From a bacterium (GTDB lineage: Bacteria > B130-G9), in the NCBI GenBank assembly GCA_035527515.1, contig DATLAJ010000109.1, forward strand, positions 1 through 9,186: a DNA stretch of 9,186 bases, in the 5' to 3' direction. A program made the translations under genes and the position numbers. The notes below the pieces were generated by a model. That model did not search any database and had not been told where the DNA came from. It saw only the letters and a program-made list of their open reading frames with translations. This document shows positions 1 to 6,794 of this stretch, piece by piece. Position 1 is the first letter of the stretch. Each line of letters starts with the position of its first letter.

Positions 1-1
1 C

Positions 2-2692
2 ATACTTGACTTTAACGAGTTTCTGAGCACACGTGGCGGGTCGCGAATATCTGTTTGGTTCAAGGACTTTGCCGGCAACGTAGCCCCCGCGTCCCTTCGG
101 ATGATGATAAACGGCGAGCTTGTCTCTCTGAGTGACAGGAGCATTCTCAACGGCCTTAAAGCATCATACTACCCGAGCGCAAACACCTTCAATCACGATC
201 AGCAGGTAATTGTCCGGGTCTGGTGCAGCGACGCAGCATTCCCATCAAACCAGATGGAGCCGTTCTCTTGGACTTTCACCTTTGGTCCGGATACAGAGCC
301 CCCTACGGTTGAGAATACCCGGCCCCGAGACGGCAGGGTCAAGGTGCCTCGTAACGCCAACATCTTTATCCTGCTCTCCAGTGATACGGACCCCTCCAGC
401 GTCTCACACGACTCGCTTACCGTGGAATGTCAGCCGACAGGCTACATGCAGGGCGAGTTCAACTTCGACCCAAACCTCGCCTGCATCCAGTTCGTGCCAT
501 ACACGGCCTTCTCGTCAGGGGCGACCGTCTCGGTTACCCTGGATGCCGCGCTCTCGGACTACGCCGGAAACGCGATGGTCGAGCCGTTCCAGTTCCAGTT
601 CCGTGCGGGCACCGGCTTCGACTTTGAGGCGCCCTCCCCCCCGACGAATCTGACCGGAAGGGTCGGCGATCGGGAGATAAGGATCAGCTGGGCCTTTCCT
701 AGCAACAGCGATGTCCTCTTCTGTCGCGTTTACTACGACAGCGATGGGTGCTGCGAACCTTACGAGGGAACAGACGCACAGCAAGGCGCCTCGCCAATCA
801 CCGTTTTCGGGAGAAGTAATTTGCTGCTTACGGGCCTCGATAACGCCAAGACCTATCATATTGCTGTAACAGCAATGGATCGCTGTGCCCAAGAGAGCGA
901 TTATTCCAATGGCGAGTTTGTTGCCTCGCCTGCTACTGTCGTCGATGCGCCGCACCTGGAGGAGGTCATAGCCGGGAATGAGTCCATCTTTGCTCGGTGG
1001 GAGGAGTCGGAGAATCTCAACGCCGCTGGCTACCGGCTCTATTACGCTATGGTCTCGGGACCGCCGGGCGACCTCGCAGCGCAGGAGACCAGATATGTCG
1101 ATGCAGGACGCCTGACGACCTACAGACTCTATGGGCTTGTGGACGAGGCAACCTACGAGGTGTGGGTGGCGGCGTACGACCATACCCAGGTGGAGGGAGA
1201 AGCCTCGAATGCCATGCTCGTAACGCCTTCCGCCAATGTGGACTGGCTGGAGTTGCACCTGCCGGGAGCAGCTCCTACGCCTCGCTCGAGTTCAGCGCTC
1301 GTTCTCGACCCCGTCCGCAAACTTGTCTATGTATTGGGCGGAACCTGTGAGCTCGAGGAAGATGTGCTCTATGCTTTGAACCTAAAGACCTTTCGGTGGG
1401 AGATTGTCCCCACAACGGGGCCCTTCCCATCGTCCGGACCCTGTTTTGCCTTCTACGACGAGACCCAGGATGCGGTATGGATGATCGCGTCAGACGTTAC
1501 CGTATATCGCCTCGACCTGTCGGATCACGAGTGGACTGCATTCCAGCCAACGGGCCAGCCGCCGCCGATCTCTTACGGCGAGTCTAAGCCGACCTTGCCC
1601 GCCGCGGGTTTCCTGGATAGTCGCCGCAACCGGCTGCTACTGTATGGGTGCTTCATAGTAGCGGAGAACGAATCCGGTCGGCTGGATTACACAAGGGCAC
1701 TAGACTTCTATTCGTTCGGCCTCGACACCCACGAGTGGCTAACGCTGGATTGTTCCGGCGTCCGTCCAACGGAGGTCTATATGACGGCCTTTGCTTACAT
1801 GCCATCCATTGACAGAGGCTACCTGTTTGGAGGCCTTGCTCTGGAGGCCATAAGCAGCAAGATATATGCTCTCGACCCCGAATCGCTCTCCTTCGTGTCC
1901 CTCGCCACCTCGGGCACACTTCCTATGCAGCGGATAACGCACGCGATGACGGCCGACGAGGACCTACACAGAGTCATCGTCTTCGGAGGGGATGCCATAG
2001 ACAGCTCACACGGCTTCCTGCTAGAGACCAATCAGCTCAACTCTTACGATATCGAGACCAGTCAGTGGCACAGCCTGACCGACGTAGTTACCGGTATCCC
2101 GCCCACGCCGAGAGAGTACCCGGCCCTGCTGACGGTCCCTCGCGGCACGATCGACCAGAACACCTACATGCTCACCTTCGGGGGCTATAACTCTCCGAAC
2201 AGGTTCGACGACTTGCACTGTCTCAGACTCTATGACCATTCTGCCGACATAACGCCTCCCGCAAGGGTCACTGATTTGACCGCACAACTGAGCGAGGACA
2301 AGGCCCACGCTCGCCTCAGTTGGACTGCGCCTGGCGACGATGGGACTCTCGGCCGGGCCAGCGGTTATGACCTGCGCCTCTCAGCGACGCCTATTCTGAC
2401 CGATGATGATTTCGCTAACGCGTTGACGGTGCCGGTTTTTTACTTCCCGTTGTTCCCGGGAACAACGGAGTTTCTGCTCTTTCCCTTGCCGGAGATGGGC
2501 AAGGAATACTACTTCGCACTCAAGACGTTTGACGAAGCCGCGAATTACTCCGCGGTCTCCAACTGCGCGAGCGCGGGGACGAGTCCCGAATCTCCGTTAA
2601 AAGATGCGCTCCTAAAGGGAGCTATTGGACCTTGCCTGGGCGATACTTATTCTGTCGGTTCCGTTGTTGACAAAACACAGACCCTCAAATAG
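2..2692 (+). CDS. Large surface/secreted protein, Ig-like + FN3 + kelch propeller, 5'-truncated
   Basis: The frame is open from base 2 with no stop, so the gene begins before the window; the Met at 101 lies inside an Ig-like domain (VWFKDFAGN precedes it) and is not the start. Numbering from that Met: 1-63 is the end of an Ig-like domain; 64-170 looks like a bacterial Ig-like (Big_5/SbsA) domain, opening DTEPPTVENTRP; 177-275 and 281-376 are FN3 domains; 381-715 is a kelch/galactose-oxidase-type beta-propeller of about six blades, with motifs such as YVLGG, LLLYG, YLFGG, VIVFGG and YMLTFGG, each followed by a Trp- or Leu-rich strand; 716-827 is a third FN3 domain opening DITPPARVTDLTA. There is no recognisable C-terminal sorting signal. 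About 14 cysteines are present, many for such a protein, which suggests disulfides. These domains serve adhesion or carbohydrate/protein binding outside the cell; an exact role or enzyme activity cannot be assigned. The architecture call is firm, the function open. Confidence 0.85.
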   Translation: MLDFNEFLSTRGGSRISVWFKDFAGNVAPASLRMMINGELVSLSDRSILNGLKASYYPSANTFNHDQQVIVRVWCSDAAFPSNQMEPFSWTFTFGPDTEPPTVENTRPRDGRVKVPRNANIFILLSSDTDPSSVSHDSLTVECQPTGYMQGEFNFDPNLACIQFVPYTAFSSGATVSVTLDAALSDYAGNAMVEPFQFQFRAGTGFDFEAPSPPTNLTGRVGDREIRISWAFPSNSDVLFCRVYYDSDGCCEPYEGTDAQQGASPITVFGRSNLLLTGLDNAKTYHIAVTAMDRCAQESDYSNGEFVASPATVVDAPHLEEVIAGNESIFARWEESENLNAAGYRLYYAMVSGPPGDLAAQETRYVDAGRLTTYRLYGLVDEATYEVWVAAYDHTQVEGEASNAMLVTPSANVDWLELHLPGAAPTPRSSSALVLDPVRKLVYVLGGTCELEEDVLYALNLKTFRWEIVPTTGPFPSSGPCFAFYDETQDAVWMIASDVTVYRLDLSDHEWTAFQPTGQPPPISYGESKPTLPAAGFLDSRRNRLLLYGCFIVAENESGRLDYTRALDFYSFGLDTHEWLTLDCSGVRPTEVYMTAFAYMPSIDRGYLFGGLALEAISSKIYALDPESLSFVSLATSGTLPMQRITHAMTADEDLHRVIVFGGDAIDSSHGFLLETNQLNSYDIETSQWHSLTDVVTGIPPTPREYPALLTVPRGTIDQNTYMLTFGGYNSPNRFDDLHCLRLYDHSADITPPARVTDLTAQLSEDKAHARLSWTAPGDDGTLGRASGYDLRLSATPILTDDDFANALTVPVFYFPLFPGTTEFLLFPLPEMGKEYYFALKTFDEAANYSAVSNCASAGTSPESPLKDALLKGAIGPCLGDTYSVGSVVDKTQTLK

Positions 2693-2943
2693 CCCAGCGA
2701 GGGCGGCGCTTAGGAAGTGAGTATGACCGGCACTCGGCGCGGTTTTGAGGCGGTTGTGATGTTTTTTTGTGCCGCTGCTCGGATCAGGGACGTGTGGAGT
2801 CTATGCAACCTCGGCAGATTCGGACGACCTCCAGTTAAGTTCTTCCGCCGATAATGATCGCTGGCAAGCTTTATGACATTCCTCCGCTGCCAGACATCTT
2901 GGAGATACTCGATTTCATAAGAACCATGTAAGGAAGCCGTAAA

Positions 2944-3414
2944 ATGCTCACAAAAGGAGACACCGCACCTGACTTCTGCCTGCCCAACAGCGAGGGCAAG
3001 CAGGTTTGCCTCAAAGACTTTCGAGGGAAATGGATCGTCCTCTATTTCTACCCTAAGGATAACACGTCTGGCTGCACGAAAGAGGCACAGGAGTTCACGA
3101 ACCTCAAGTCCAAGTTCGAGGTGATGGGAACCGTTATCATCGGGATCAGCCCCGACTCGATCGAGAGCCACCGGAAGTTCAGGGAGAGGCACGCTCTGAC
3201 GATTACGCTTCTGAGCGACCCGGACCACGAGGCGCTCGAGGCTTATGGCGTGTGGCAGCTCAAGAGGATGTATGGGCGGGGCTATCACGGCGTCGTCCGC
3301 AGCACTTTCCTGATCGATCCCGAGGGCAAGATAGCGGAGGTCTGGACGAAGGTGAAAGTCAAAGGCCACGCCGAGGCCGTCCAATGCGAGCTGGGCGATC
3401 TCCAGGGCGAGTGA
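2944..3414 (+). CDS. bcp: Bcp/PrxQ-type thiol peroxidase (peroxiredoxin)
   Basis: A 156-residue AhpC/TSA-fold peroxiredoxin, the usual length for the Bcp (PrxQ) subfamily, which reduces H2O2 and organic hydroperoxides in the cytoplasm with electrons from thioredoxin. Seen directly: the N-terminal G-D-x-A-P-D-F-x-L-P block (5-14), the strand VLYFYPKDNTSGCT with the peroxidatic Cys44, and the C-terminal RSTFLIDPEGKIAEVW block typical of Bcp. Most Bcp proteins carry a resolving Cys five residues after the first (C-x4-C); here that position is Gln49. Other cysteines are Cys12, Cys22 and Cys148, the last near the C-terminus. The protein is therefore either a 1-Cys enzyme or uses another resolving partner. 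The ATG is preceded by AGGAAG at 2931-2936, a good ribosome binding site. A 250-bp spacer separates it from the upstream gene, and I see no clear sigma-70 promoter there. The family call is secure; the catalytic cycle is inferred. Confidence 0.92.
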   Translation: MLTKGDTAPDFCLPNSEGKQVCLKDFRGKWIVLYFYPKDNTSGCTKEAQEFTNLKSKFEVMGTVIIGISPDSIESHRKFRERHALTITLLSDPDHEALEAYGVWQLKRMYGRGYHGVVRSTFLIDPEGKIAEVWTKVKVKGHAEAVQCELGDLQGE

Positions 3415-3425
3415 GCCGGAAGTCC

Positions 3426-3453
3426 TTGACGGTTTCCAGTCATTACATAAGAT
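3426..3453 (+). promoter_or_regulatory. Possible sigma-70 promoter for the MNT1-methyltransferase pair
   Basis: TTGACG (3426-3431) and TAAGAT (3448-3453) are separated by 16 bp, 36 bp before the TTG at 3489. The -35 box matches the consensus at 5/6 and the -10 box at 4/6. It lies in the 74-bp gap after bcp. This is a pattern match only; read-through from bcp is equally possible. Confidence 0.35.
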
Positions 3454-3488
3454 TCGATATTGAAACAGGCGGACGCAACTAAGGGCAT

Positions 3489-3824
3489 TTGGAAGAGGAT
3501 GGGGTCTTGACGGCGCTGAGTGAAACGGTCAAAGAGGAGATTGTGGCTCGCATACTCAGGGCCATTACTCCAAGCAAGATATTTGTTTTTGGCTCTGCTG
3601 TTAGGGATGATTTTGGCCCGGACAGCGACATAGACCTGCTCATCATCACGCCGGATGCCAAGAATCCGAGGCTCCAAAGTGTGCAAATACGCCGGCAGCT
3701 TCGCGGCGTGCCCTTTCCATTCGACATACTCGTCAGATCACAAGAGCAGTTTGATAGGTTCAAGGATGTCGTCGGCTCGATCTTCTACACGGCCATCAAG
3801 CACGGGAAACTGCTGTATGGGTGA
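3489..3824 (+). CDS. Minimal nucleotidyltransferase (MNT family), copy 1
   Basis: A 111-residue single-domain nucleotidyltransferase of the pol-beta superfamily. The active-site signature GS-x10-D-x-D is intact (Gly35-Ser36, Asp47, Asp49), and a third acidic residue is at Asp79 in PFDILV, so metal binding and NMP transfer should be possible. In known HEPN/MNT (type VII) toxin-antitoxin pairs, the MNT protein silences a HEPN RNase by adding AMP to it. No HEPN gene follows here: the stop codon overlaps the start of a DNA methyltransferase by 4 bp (GTGA, 3821-3824), which implies co-transcription and coupled translation. The start is uncertain: TTG 3489 has AAGGG only 3 nt upstream, while TTG 3507 has GGAAGAGG 8 nt upstream and would give 105 residues. 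Bases 3586-3635 are nearly identical to part of the second MNT gene. The family is sure; its target is unknown. Confidence 0.88.
   Translation: MEEDGVLTALSETVKEEIVARILRAITPSKIFVFGSAVRDDFGPDSDIDLLIITPDAKNPRLQSVQIRRQLRGVPFPFDILVRSQEQFDRFKDVVGSIFYTAIKHGKLLYG
3586..3635 (+). repeat. 50-bp segment shared with the second MNT gene (copy A)
   Basis: This segment matches 5669-5718 with two mismatches (T/G at 3596/5679 and A/T at 3632/5715). It includes a 35-bp run without mismatch (3597-3631 = 5680-5714). It encodes the active-site loop FGSAVRDDFGPDSDID. Third codon positions are also identical inside the run, which protein-level selection alone would not require. Confidence 0.97.
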
Positions 3825-5356
3825 GGATGAGGCGAGATCGTCGTCATACTGAAGAGGAGGATATCGACCTGACGATAATCCATCATAAGCATCCCATTGA
3901 CGAGGCATTCAACGCCTGGATTAGGCTCTATCCTGAGAGCTCTCATCCTTGTGATATGGAACGATTCTATTGCTTTGTGAAGTCGGTCTGTCGCTATAGC
4001 AGGAGCACGCAAACAAAAGGCGAAGAATGGCTGAAGGAGAGAATCAAGGGCTGTGTTCATGCCTTGTCGGAGGATCAAATCGATAGTTACTGCGACCTAT
4101 TCGTGAAATTGCAGAGATTCTATAGGACCCCATGCATGCTGATCCATGAATGGGTTCCTGACGAGAGTCTAGTTGGCTTTGATTTTCAGGAGACGCCCGC
4201 ATCAAGCGGCGTCTATGGGATACATCCATATCCGGCGATGCTGCATTTCCTGATGGTCAGGAGACTCATCGCAGAATATTCAGCCGAGGGGGAGCTTATC
4301 CTCGATCCCTTTGTGGGTTCGGGAGTCACGGCCGTCGAGTCTTTGCTCGGCGAGAGACGTTTTGTGGGCTACGACATCAACCCCCTAGCTGTTCTGATAT
4401 CGAGAGTGAGAGCAACACCGATCAAGCGCAGCGCACTGATTGAGACACTCGCGAAGCTCACTGATCAATATGGTCAGACCCAAGCCTCGGCCATTGAGTT
4501 CCACAACATTCACTATTGGTTCCACGAGGGTGTCATTCAGTGTCTATCCAAGCTCAGAGCGGTAATTGGAACGATAGAAGAGGACTGTCTGCGGAACTTC
4601 TTTGAGGTGGCGTTCTCCGAGACAGTCAGGAGAGTTTCCAGGACGCGATACAACGAGTTCAAGTTGCTGCGGAAGAAGGACGACACGGAACAAGTGAGCG
4701 TCATCAAGACATTCCGTGACGTATCTCTGAGGAACATAAGGACGCTGACCGACTTCTATCGCGACTTGCCTCCTAAAACGCGGAATCTCCAAGTTGAGGA
4801 AAGGAATATCATGGACGGGATGCCTATCGAGCATAGCTCGGTTGACCTAGTCATAACCTCTCCCCCGTACGGTGACTCAAGGACGACCGTGGCTTACGGC
4901 CAGTTCTCGCGCCTGTCGCTCAGATGGTTGGGCTTGGAAGAGAACGTAGATAGAACTTCGCTGGGAGGGAAGCCGCGAGCAGTCACACGCGACCTGCCAT
5001 CGGAGGGGCTGAACGATTTCGTTGCCAGGATCGCTCAGATAGACGAGAAGCGCGCAAGGGAGGTCTTCTCGTTCTATTTCGATCTTCATAGATGCATTCA
5101 GATCATCGCTAAGAAGGTGAAACCAGGCCGGCATGTGTGCTTCATCGTCGGGAATCGGCGCGTGAAGGGGATCGAGCTGCCGACCGACAAAGTCGCGGCA
5201 TACTTCTTTGAAAAGAATGGCTTTAGGCACATTAAGACGGAGAAGCGAATCATCTCCAACAAGCGAATGCCCTCCCGGAACTCCCCATCGAATGTAGTTG
5301 GGGCAAAGGAATCGACGATGAGATATGAATACATCGTGATCTTAAAAAAGCGCTAG
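3821..5356 (+). CDS. DNA methyltransferase, probable N4-cytosine (or N6-adenine) type, no cognate nuclease seen
   Basis: A 511-residue AdoMet-dependent DNA methyltransferase of the N6_N4_Mtase group. Visible motifs in order: a motif-X-like helix at about 134-150 (IHPYPAMLHFLMVRRLI), motif I at 162-168 (DPFVGSG, AdoMet binding), motif II acidic Asp185 in VGYDINP, and catalytic motif IV at 346-350 (TSPPY). SPPY, rather than DPPY, points to N4-cytosine methylation, though some SPPY enzymes act on adenine. Residues 1-130 match no domain I recognise; they and the region between motifs II and IV (about 195-340) are candidates for target recognition. The C-terminal FIVGNRRVKG strand is typical of the fold. 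The start is GTG 3821, overlapping the MNT stop; ATG 3827 is a close alternative. The gene is AT-richer than its outer neighbours (28/60 and 29/60 G+C in two spot counts), suggesting transfer. No restriction endonuclease lies in the window, so it is a solitary modification enzyme or part of an unusual module. Confidence 0.88.
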   Translation: MRMRRDRRHTEEEDIDLTIIHHKHPIDEAFNAWIRLYPESSHPCDMERFYCFVKSVCRYSRSTQTKGEEWLKERIKGCVHALSEDQIDSYCDLFVKLQRFYRTPCMLIHEWVPDESLVGFDFQETPASSGVYGIHPYPAMLHFLMVRRLIAEYSAEGELILDPFVGSGVTAVESLLGERRFVGYDINPLAVLISRVRATPIKRSALIETLAKLTDQYGQTQASAIEFHNIHYWFHEGVIQCLSKLRAVIGTIEEDCLRNFFEVAFSETVRRVSRTRYNEFKLLRKKDDTEQVSVIKTFRDVSLRNIRTLTDFYRDLPPKTRNLQVEERNIMDGMPIEHSSVDLVITSPPYGDSRTTVAYGQFSRLSLRWLGLEENVDRTSLGGKPRAVTRDLPSEGLNDFVARIAQIDEKRAREVFSFYFDLHRCIQIIAKKVKPGRHVCFIVGNRRVKGIELPTDKVAAYFFEKNGFRHIKTEKRIISNKRMPSRNSPSNVVGAKESTMRYEYIVILKKR

Positions 5357-5437
5357 CAGCAGATAGAGGGTTCCAATCGGCTGTCGTTTTGGGAAGCGCA
5401 ACACCCGGTGTGCTCCTGACGGCAAAGGTTCCATTGT

Positions 5438-5465
5438 TTGACCGAGTGTGATTCTCAAGTATGAT
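5438..5465 (+). promoter_or_regulatory. Probable sigma-70 promoter for the second MNT gene
   Basis: TTGACC (5438-5443) and TATGAT (5460-5465) are separated by 16 bp, each matching the consensus at 5/6. Transcription would begin near 5472 and give a leader of 75-100 nt that contains the inverted repeat at 5503-5535. It implies that the second MNT can be expressed independently of the methyltransferase. Confidence 0.5.
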
Positions 5466-5502
5466 TGTAGCGGCAGCGATGGTTTACTGAGAATTGGGGC
5501 AG

Positions 5503-5540
5503 GCGCTATGACATTGGGGCCATGTCGTGTAGCGCTATGA
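5503..5540 (+). repeat. Inverted repeat and 9-bp direct repeat in the MNT2 leader
   Basis: GCGCTA (5503-5508) pairs with TAGCGC (5530-5535), and inside it GACAT pairs with ATGTC, giving an imperfect hairpin with a short G-rich loop. GCGCTATGA also occurs twice in the same direction, at 5503-5511 and 5532-5540. Its place between the likely promoter and the MNT2 start suits an operator for autoregulation or an RNA structure controlling translation. It lacks a following T-run, so it is not a typical intrinsic terminator for the methyltransferase gene. Confidence 0.6.
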
Positions 5541-5547
5541 ATAGACA

Positions 5548-5898
5548 ATGGAGAGCGACGAAAGTGGCGGCGTCATGAACGAAGCAAGCAGGATGGCGGT
5601 TCGGGATTTGGCTTCTGAGGACGAGATCGCCGAGTTCTGCCGGCGCTGGGAAATTGTCGAGTTCGCTCTTTTTGGCTCGGCTGTTAGGGATGATTTTGGC
5701 CCGGACAGCGACATTGACGTTCTGGTCACCTTCACGCCCGACGCTCCGTGGAGCCTTTTTGAGCTGGTTGAGATGCAGGATGAGCTCAAGGACATGTTTG
5801 GTCGAGATGTGGACCTTGTTGAGGAAGAGGCGCTCAAAAACCCTTTCAGACGGCGCGCTATTCTACGTGAGAAGAGAGTCATATATGCCACCCACTGA
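5548..5898 (+). CDS. Minimal nucleotidyltransferase (MntA-like), copy 2
   Basis: A 116-residue MNT-family protein with an intact GS-x10-D-x-D signature (Gly43-Ser44, Asp55, Asp57) and a third Asp89 in RDVDLV. The C-terminal half, with a helix ending ELKDMFGRDVDLVEEEAL and then RRRAILREKRVIYA, is closer to classical MntA antitoxins of HEPN/MNT pairs than copy 1 is. In such pairs the MNT adenylylates the HEPN toxin, but no HEPN gene precedes or follows it here. ATG 5548 has no clear ribosome binding site; ATG 5575 (107 residues, MNEASRM) would also suit the family length and overlaps the stop of a 13-codon reading frame beginning at 5537. It probably has its own promoter at 5438-5465. Outside the active-site loop it differs strongly from copy 1, so the near-identical DNA in that loop is unexpected. 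Antitoxin activity is inferred from family only. Confidence 0.88.
   Translation: MESDESGGVMNEASRMAVRDLASEDEIAEFCRRWEIVEFALFGSAVRDDFGPDSDIDVLVTFTPDAPWSLFELVEMQDELKDMFGRDVDLVEEEALKNPFRRRAILREKRVIYATH
5669..5718 (+). repeat. 50-bp segment shared with the first MNT gene (copy B)
   Basis: This is the partner of 3586-3635, with 48 of 50 bases identical. Sequences just outside it are not similar at DNA level. It lies 2,083 bp downstream of copy A in the same orientation, so recombination between the two would delete the methyltransferase gene and fuse the two MNT genes in frame. Confidence 0.97.
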
Positions 5899-5971
5899 GC
5901 GAGATGCGTCGTGTTGCCTCAGCTAGAGCGCCTAATTGCCTAGAGAGGGCAAGCGTCAAGGGCATGAAACC

Positions 5972-6778
5972 GTGGCTTTCCTGACACATAAGGTGGCGCC
6001 AGGACTGGCTGCCGGCATCGCACTGCTGATAACGGCCGTTCTGTGCGCTGGGTGGGCACAGACCGCCCAGCTTCACTACTGCTTCGAGGAAGGGAGACCA
6101 CTCCACTACGAGCTCGAGGCGCAGGCCTCGTTGGTCTCGGTTACCTCGATCGCTGTCCGGGGGCATCTGACATTGCGGTGTCTTGGGCATGAGGGCGACC
6201 ACTTCGCTCTCGAGGCTTCTTTGCGAGACTTCGTTGTTACGCGCAACGGCAAGAAAATCGGCCACGGGGCAGCGCACGGGACCCAGGCGACTGTCCAATT
6301 CGAGATATCTGAGCGCGGAGAAACGACTGTGCGGGAGCCAGCATCAGGTGCCCAGCCCCAGAACACAGCCAACATGGTGCTCGAGTCGCTGCTGGAGACG
6401 CTTCCGCGACTGCCGGCTGGCCCGGTGGGCGAGAACGACAGCTGGATTACACAGTCAAAAGAGCCCGCGGCCCCGTTTATTGCGGAACAGAGCGGGCAAC
6501 TGCTGGTTCGATACAGATGTTCGGTGGAGGAGGTTCCCATACTGTTCGGAGGGCCAGTTGTAGGTCTCTCGTCGTCGTTTGAGGGCGAGGCCGAAAGCGG
6601 CGCCTCAAGCCCGGGTGTTGCTGGACGCGGGAAGGGCAGGGTTGTTCTCTGTTCCGATGGCTGCACGATAAAGAGCCTTGTGTACGAGACTCTGGCCCGG
6701 GTAACCTCGCCGGAGCATCATGAGGGAAGCCGCAAAGCGACCTACCGGATGCGGCTATCGGTCAATCTCGTCAAGTAG
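5972..6778 (+). CDS. Exported protein of unknown function
   Basis: From GTG 5972 the protein has 268 residues. It begins with a signal peptide: Lys7, then a hydrophobic stretch at about 11-26 (GLAAGIALLITAVLCAG), with likely cleavage after Ala29. Cys25 sits inside the hydrophobic core and does not form a lipobox. The mature part is predicted beta-rich: alternating strands such as YELEAQASL, HLTLRCLG and HFALEASLRDFVV, an ISERGETTVREP hairpin, a Leu-rich segment LESLLETLPRLP followed by a GENDSW turn, and a final RMRLSVNLVK strand. This layout resembles small lipoprotein-like bacterial proteins with a G-D-S-W turn (DUF6263-like), but I do not recognise a family with confidence. The frame is also open from TTG 5936 (280 residues), which lacks a ribosome binding site, whereas GTG 5972 has AAGGG about 9 nt upstream. 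A glycosyltransferase gene follows after 16 bp, probably in the same operon. Its role is unknown; a periplasmic or surface location is inferred. Confidence 0.75.
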   Translation: MAFLTHKVAPGLAAGIALLITAVLCAGWAQTAQLHYCFEEGRPLHYELEAQASLVSVTSIAVRGHLTLRCLGHEGDHFALEASLRDFVVTRNGKKIGHGAAHGTQATVQFEISERGETTVREPASGAQPQNTANMVLESLLETLPRLPAGPVGENDSWITQSKEPAAPFIAEQSGQLLVRYRCSVEEVPILFGGPVVGLSSSFEGEAESGASSPGVAGRGKGRVVLCSDGCTIKSLVYETLARVTSPEHHEGSRKATYRMRLSVNLVK

Positions 6779-6794
6779 TAGGGGAACGAATAAG

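Noticed and set aside
2854-2931. 25-codon frame (MIAGKLYDIPPLPD...) ending at the bcp ribosome binding site
   Set aside because: It has no ribosome binding site of its own and no known leader-peptide pattern; its length is within chance.
2710-3384. Open frame of 224 codons on the minus strand
   Set aside because: Most of it is antisense to bcp, whose motifs are unambiguous; the rest covers the spacer without recognisable motifs.
3821-3880. R-x4-H at the methyltransferase N-terminus as a possible HEPN remnant
   Set aside because: The match is only a few residues at the very start, with no helical HEPN domain around it; Arg-rich starts give such matches by chance.
5972-6060. Lipoprotein signal in the exported protein
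   Set aside because: Cys25 is preceded by Ala-Val-Leu and lies in the hydrophobic core, which does not fit the lipobox; an ordinary signal peptide is more likely.
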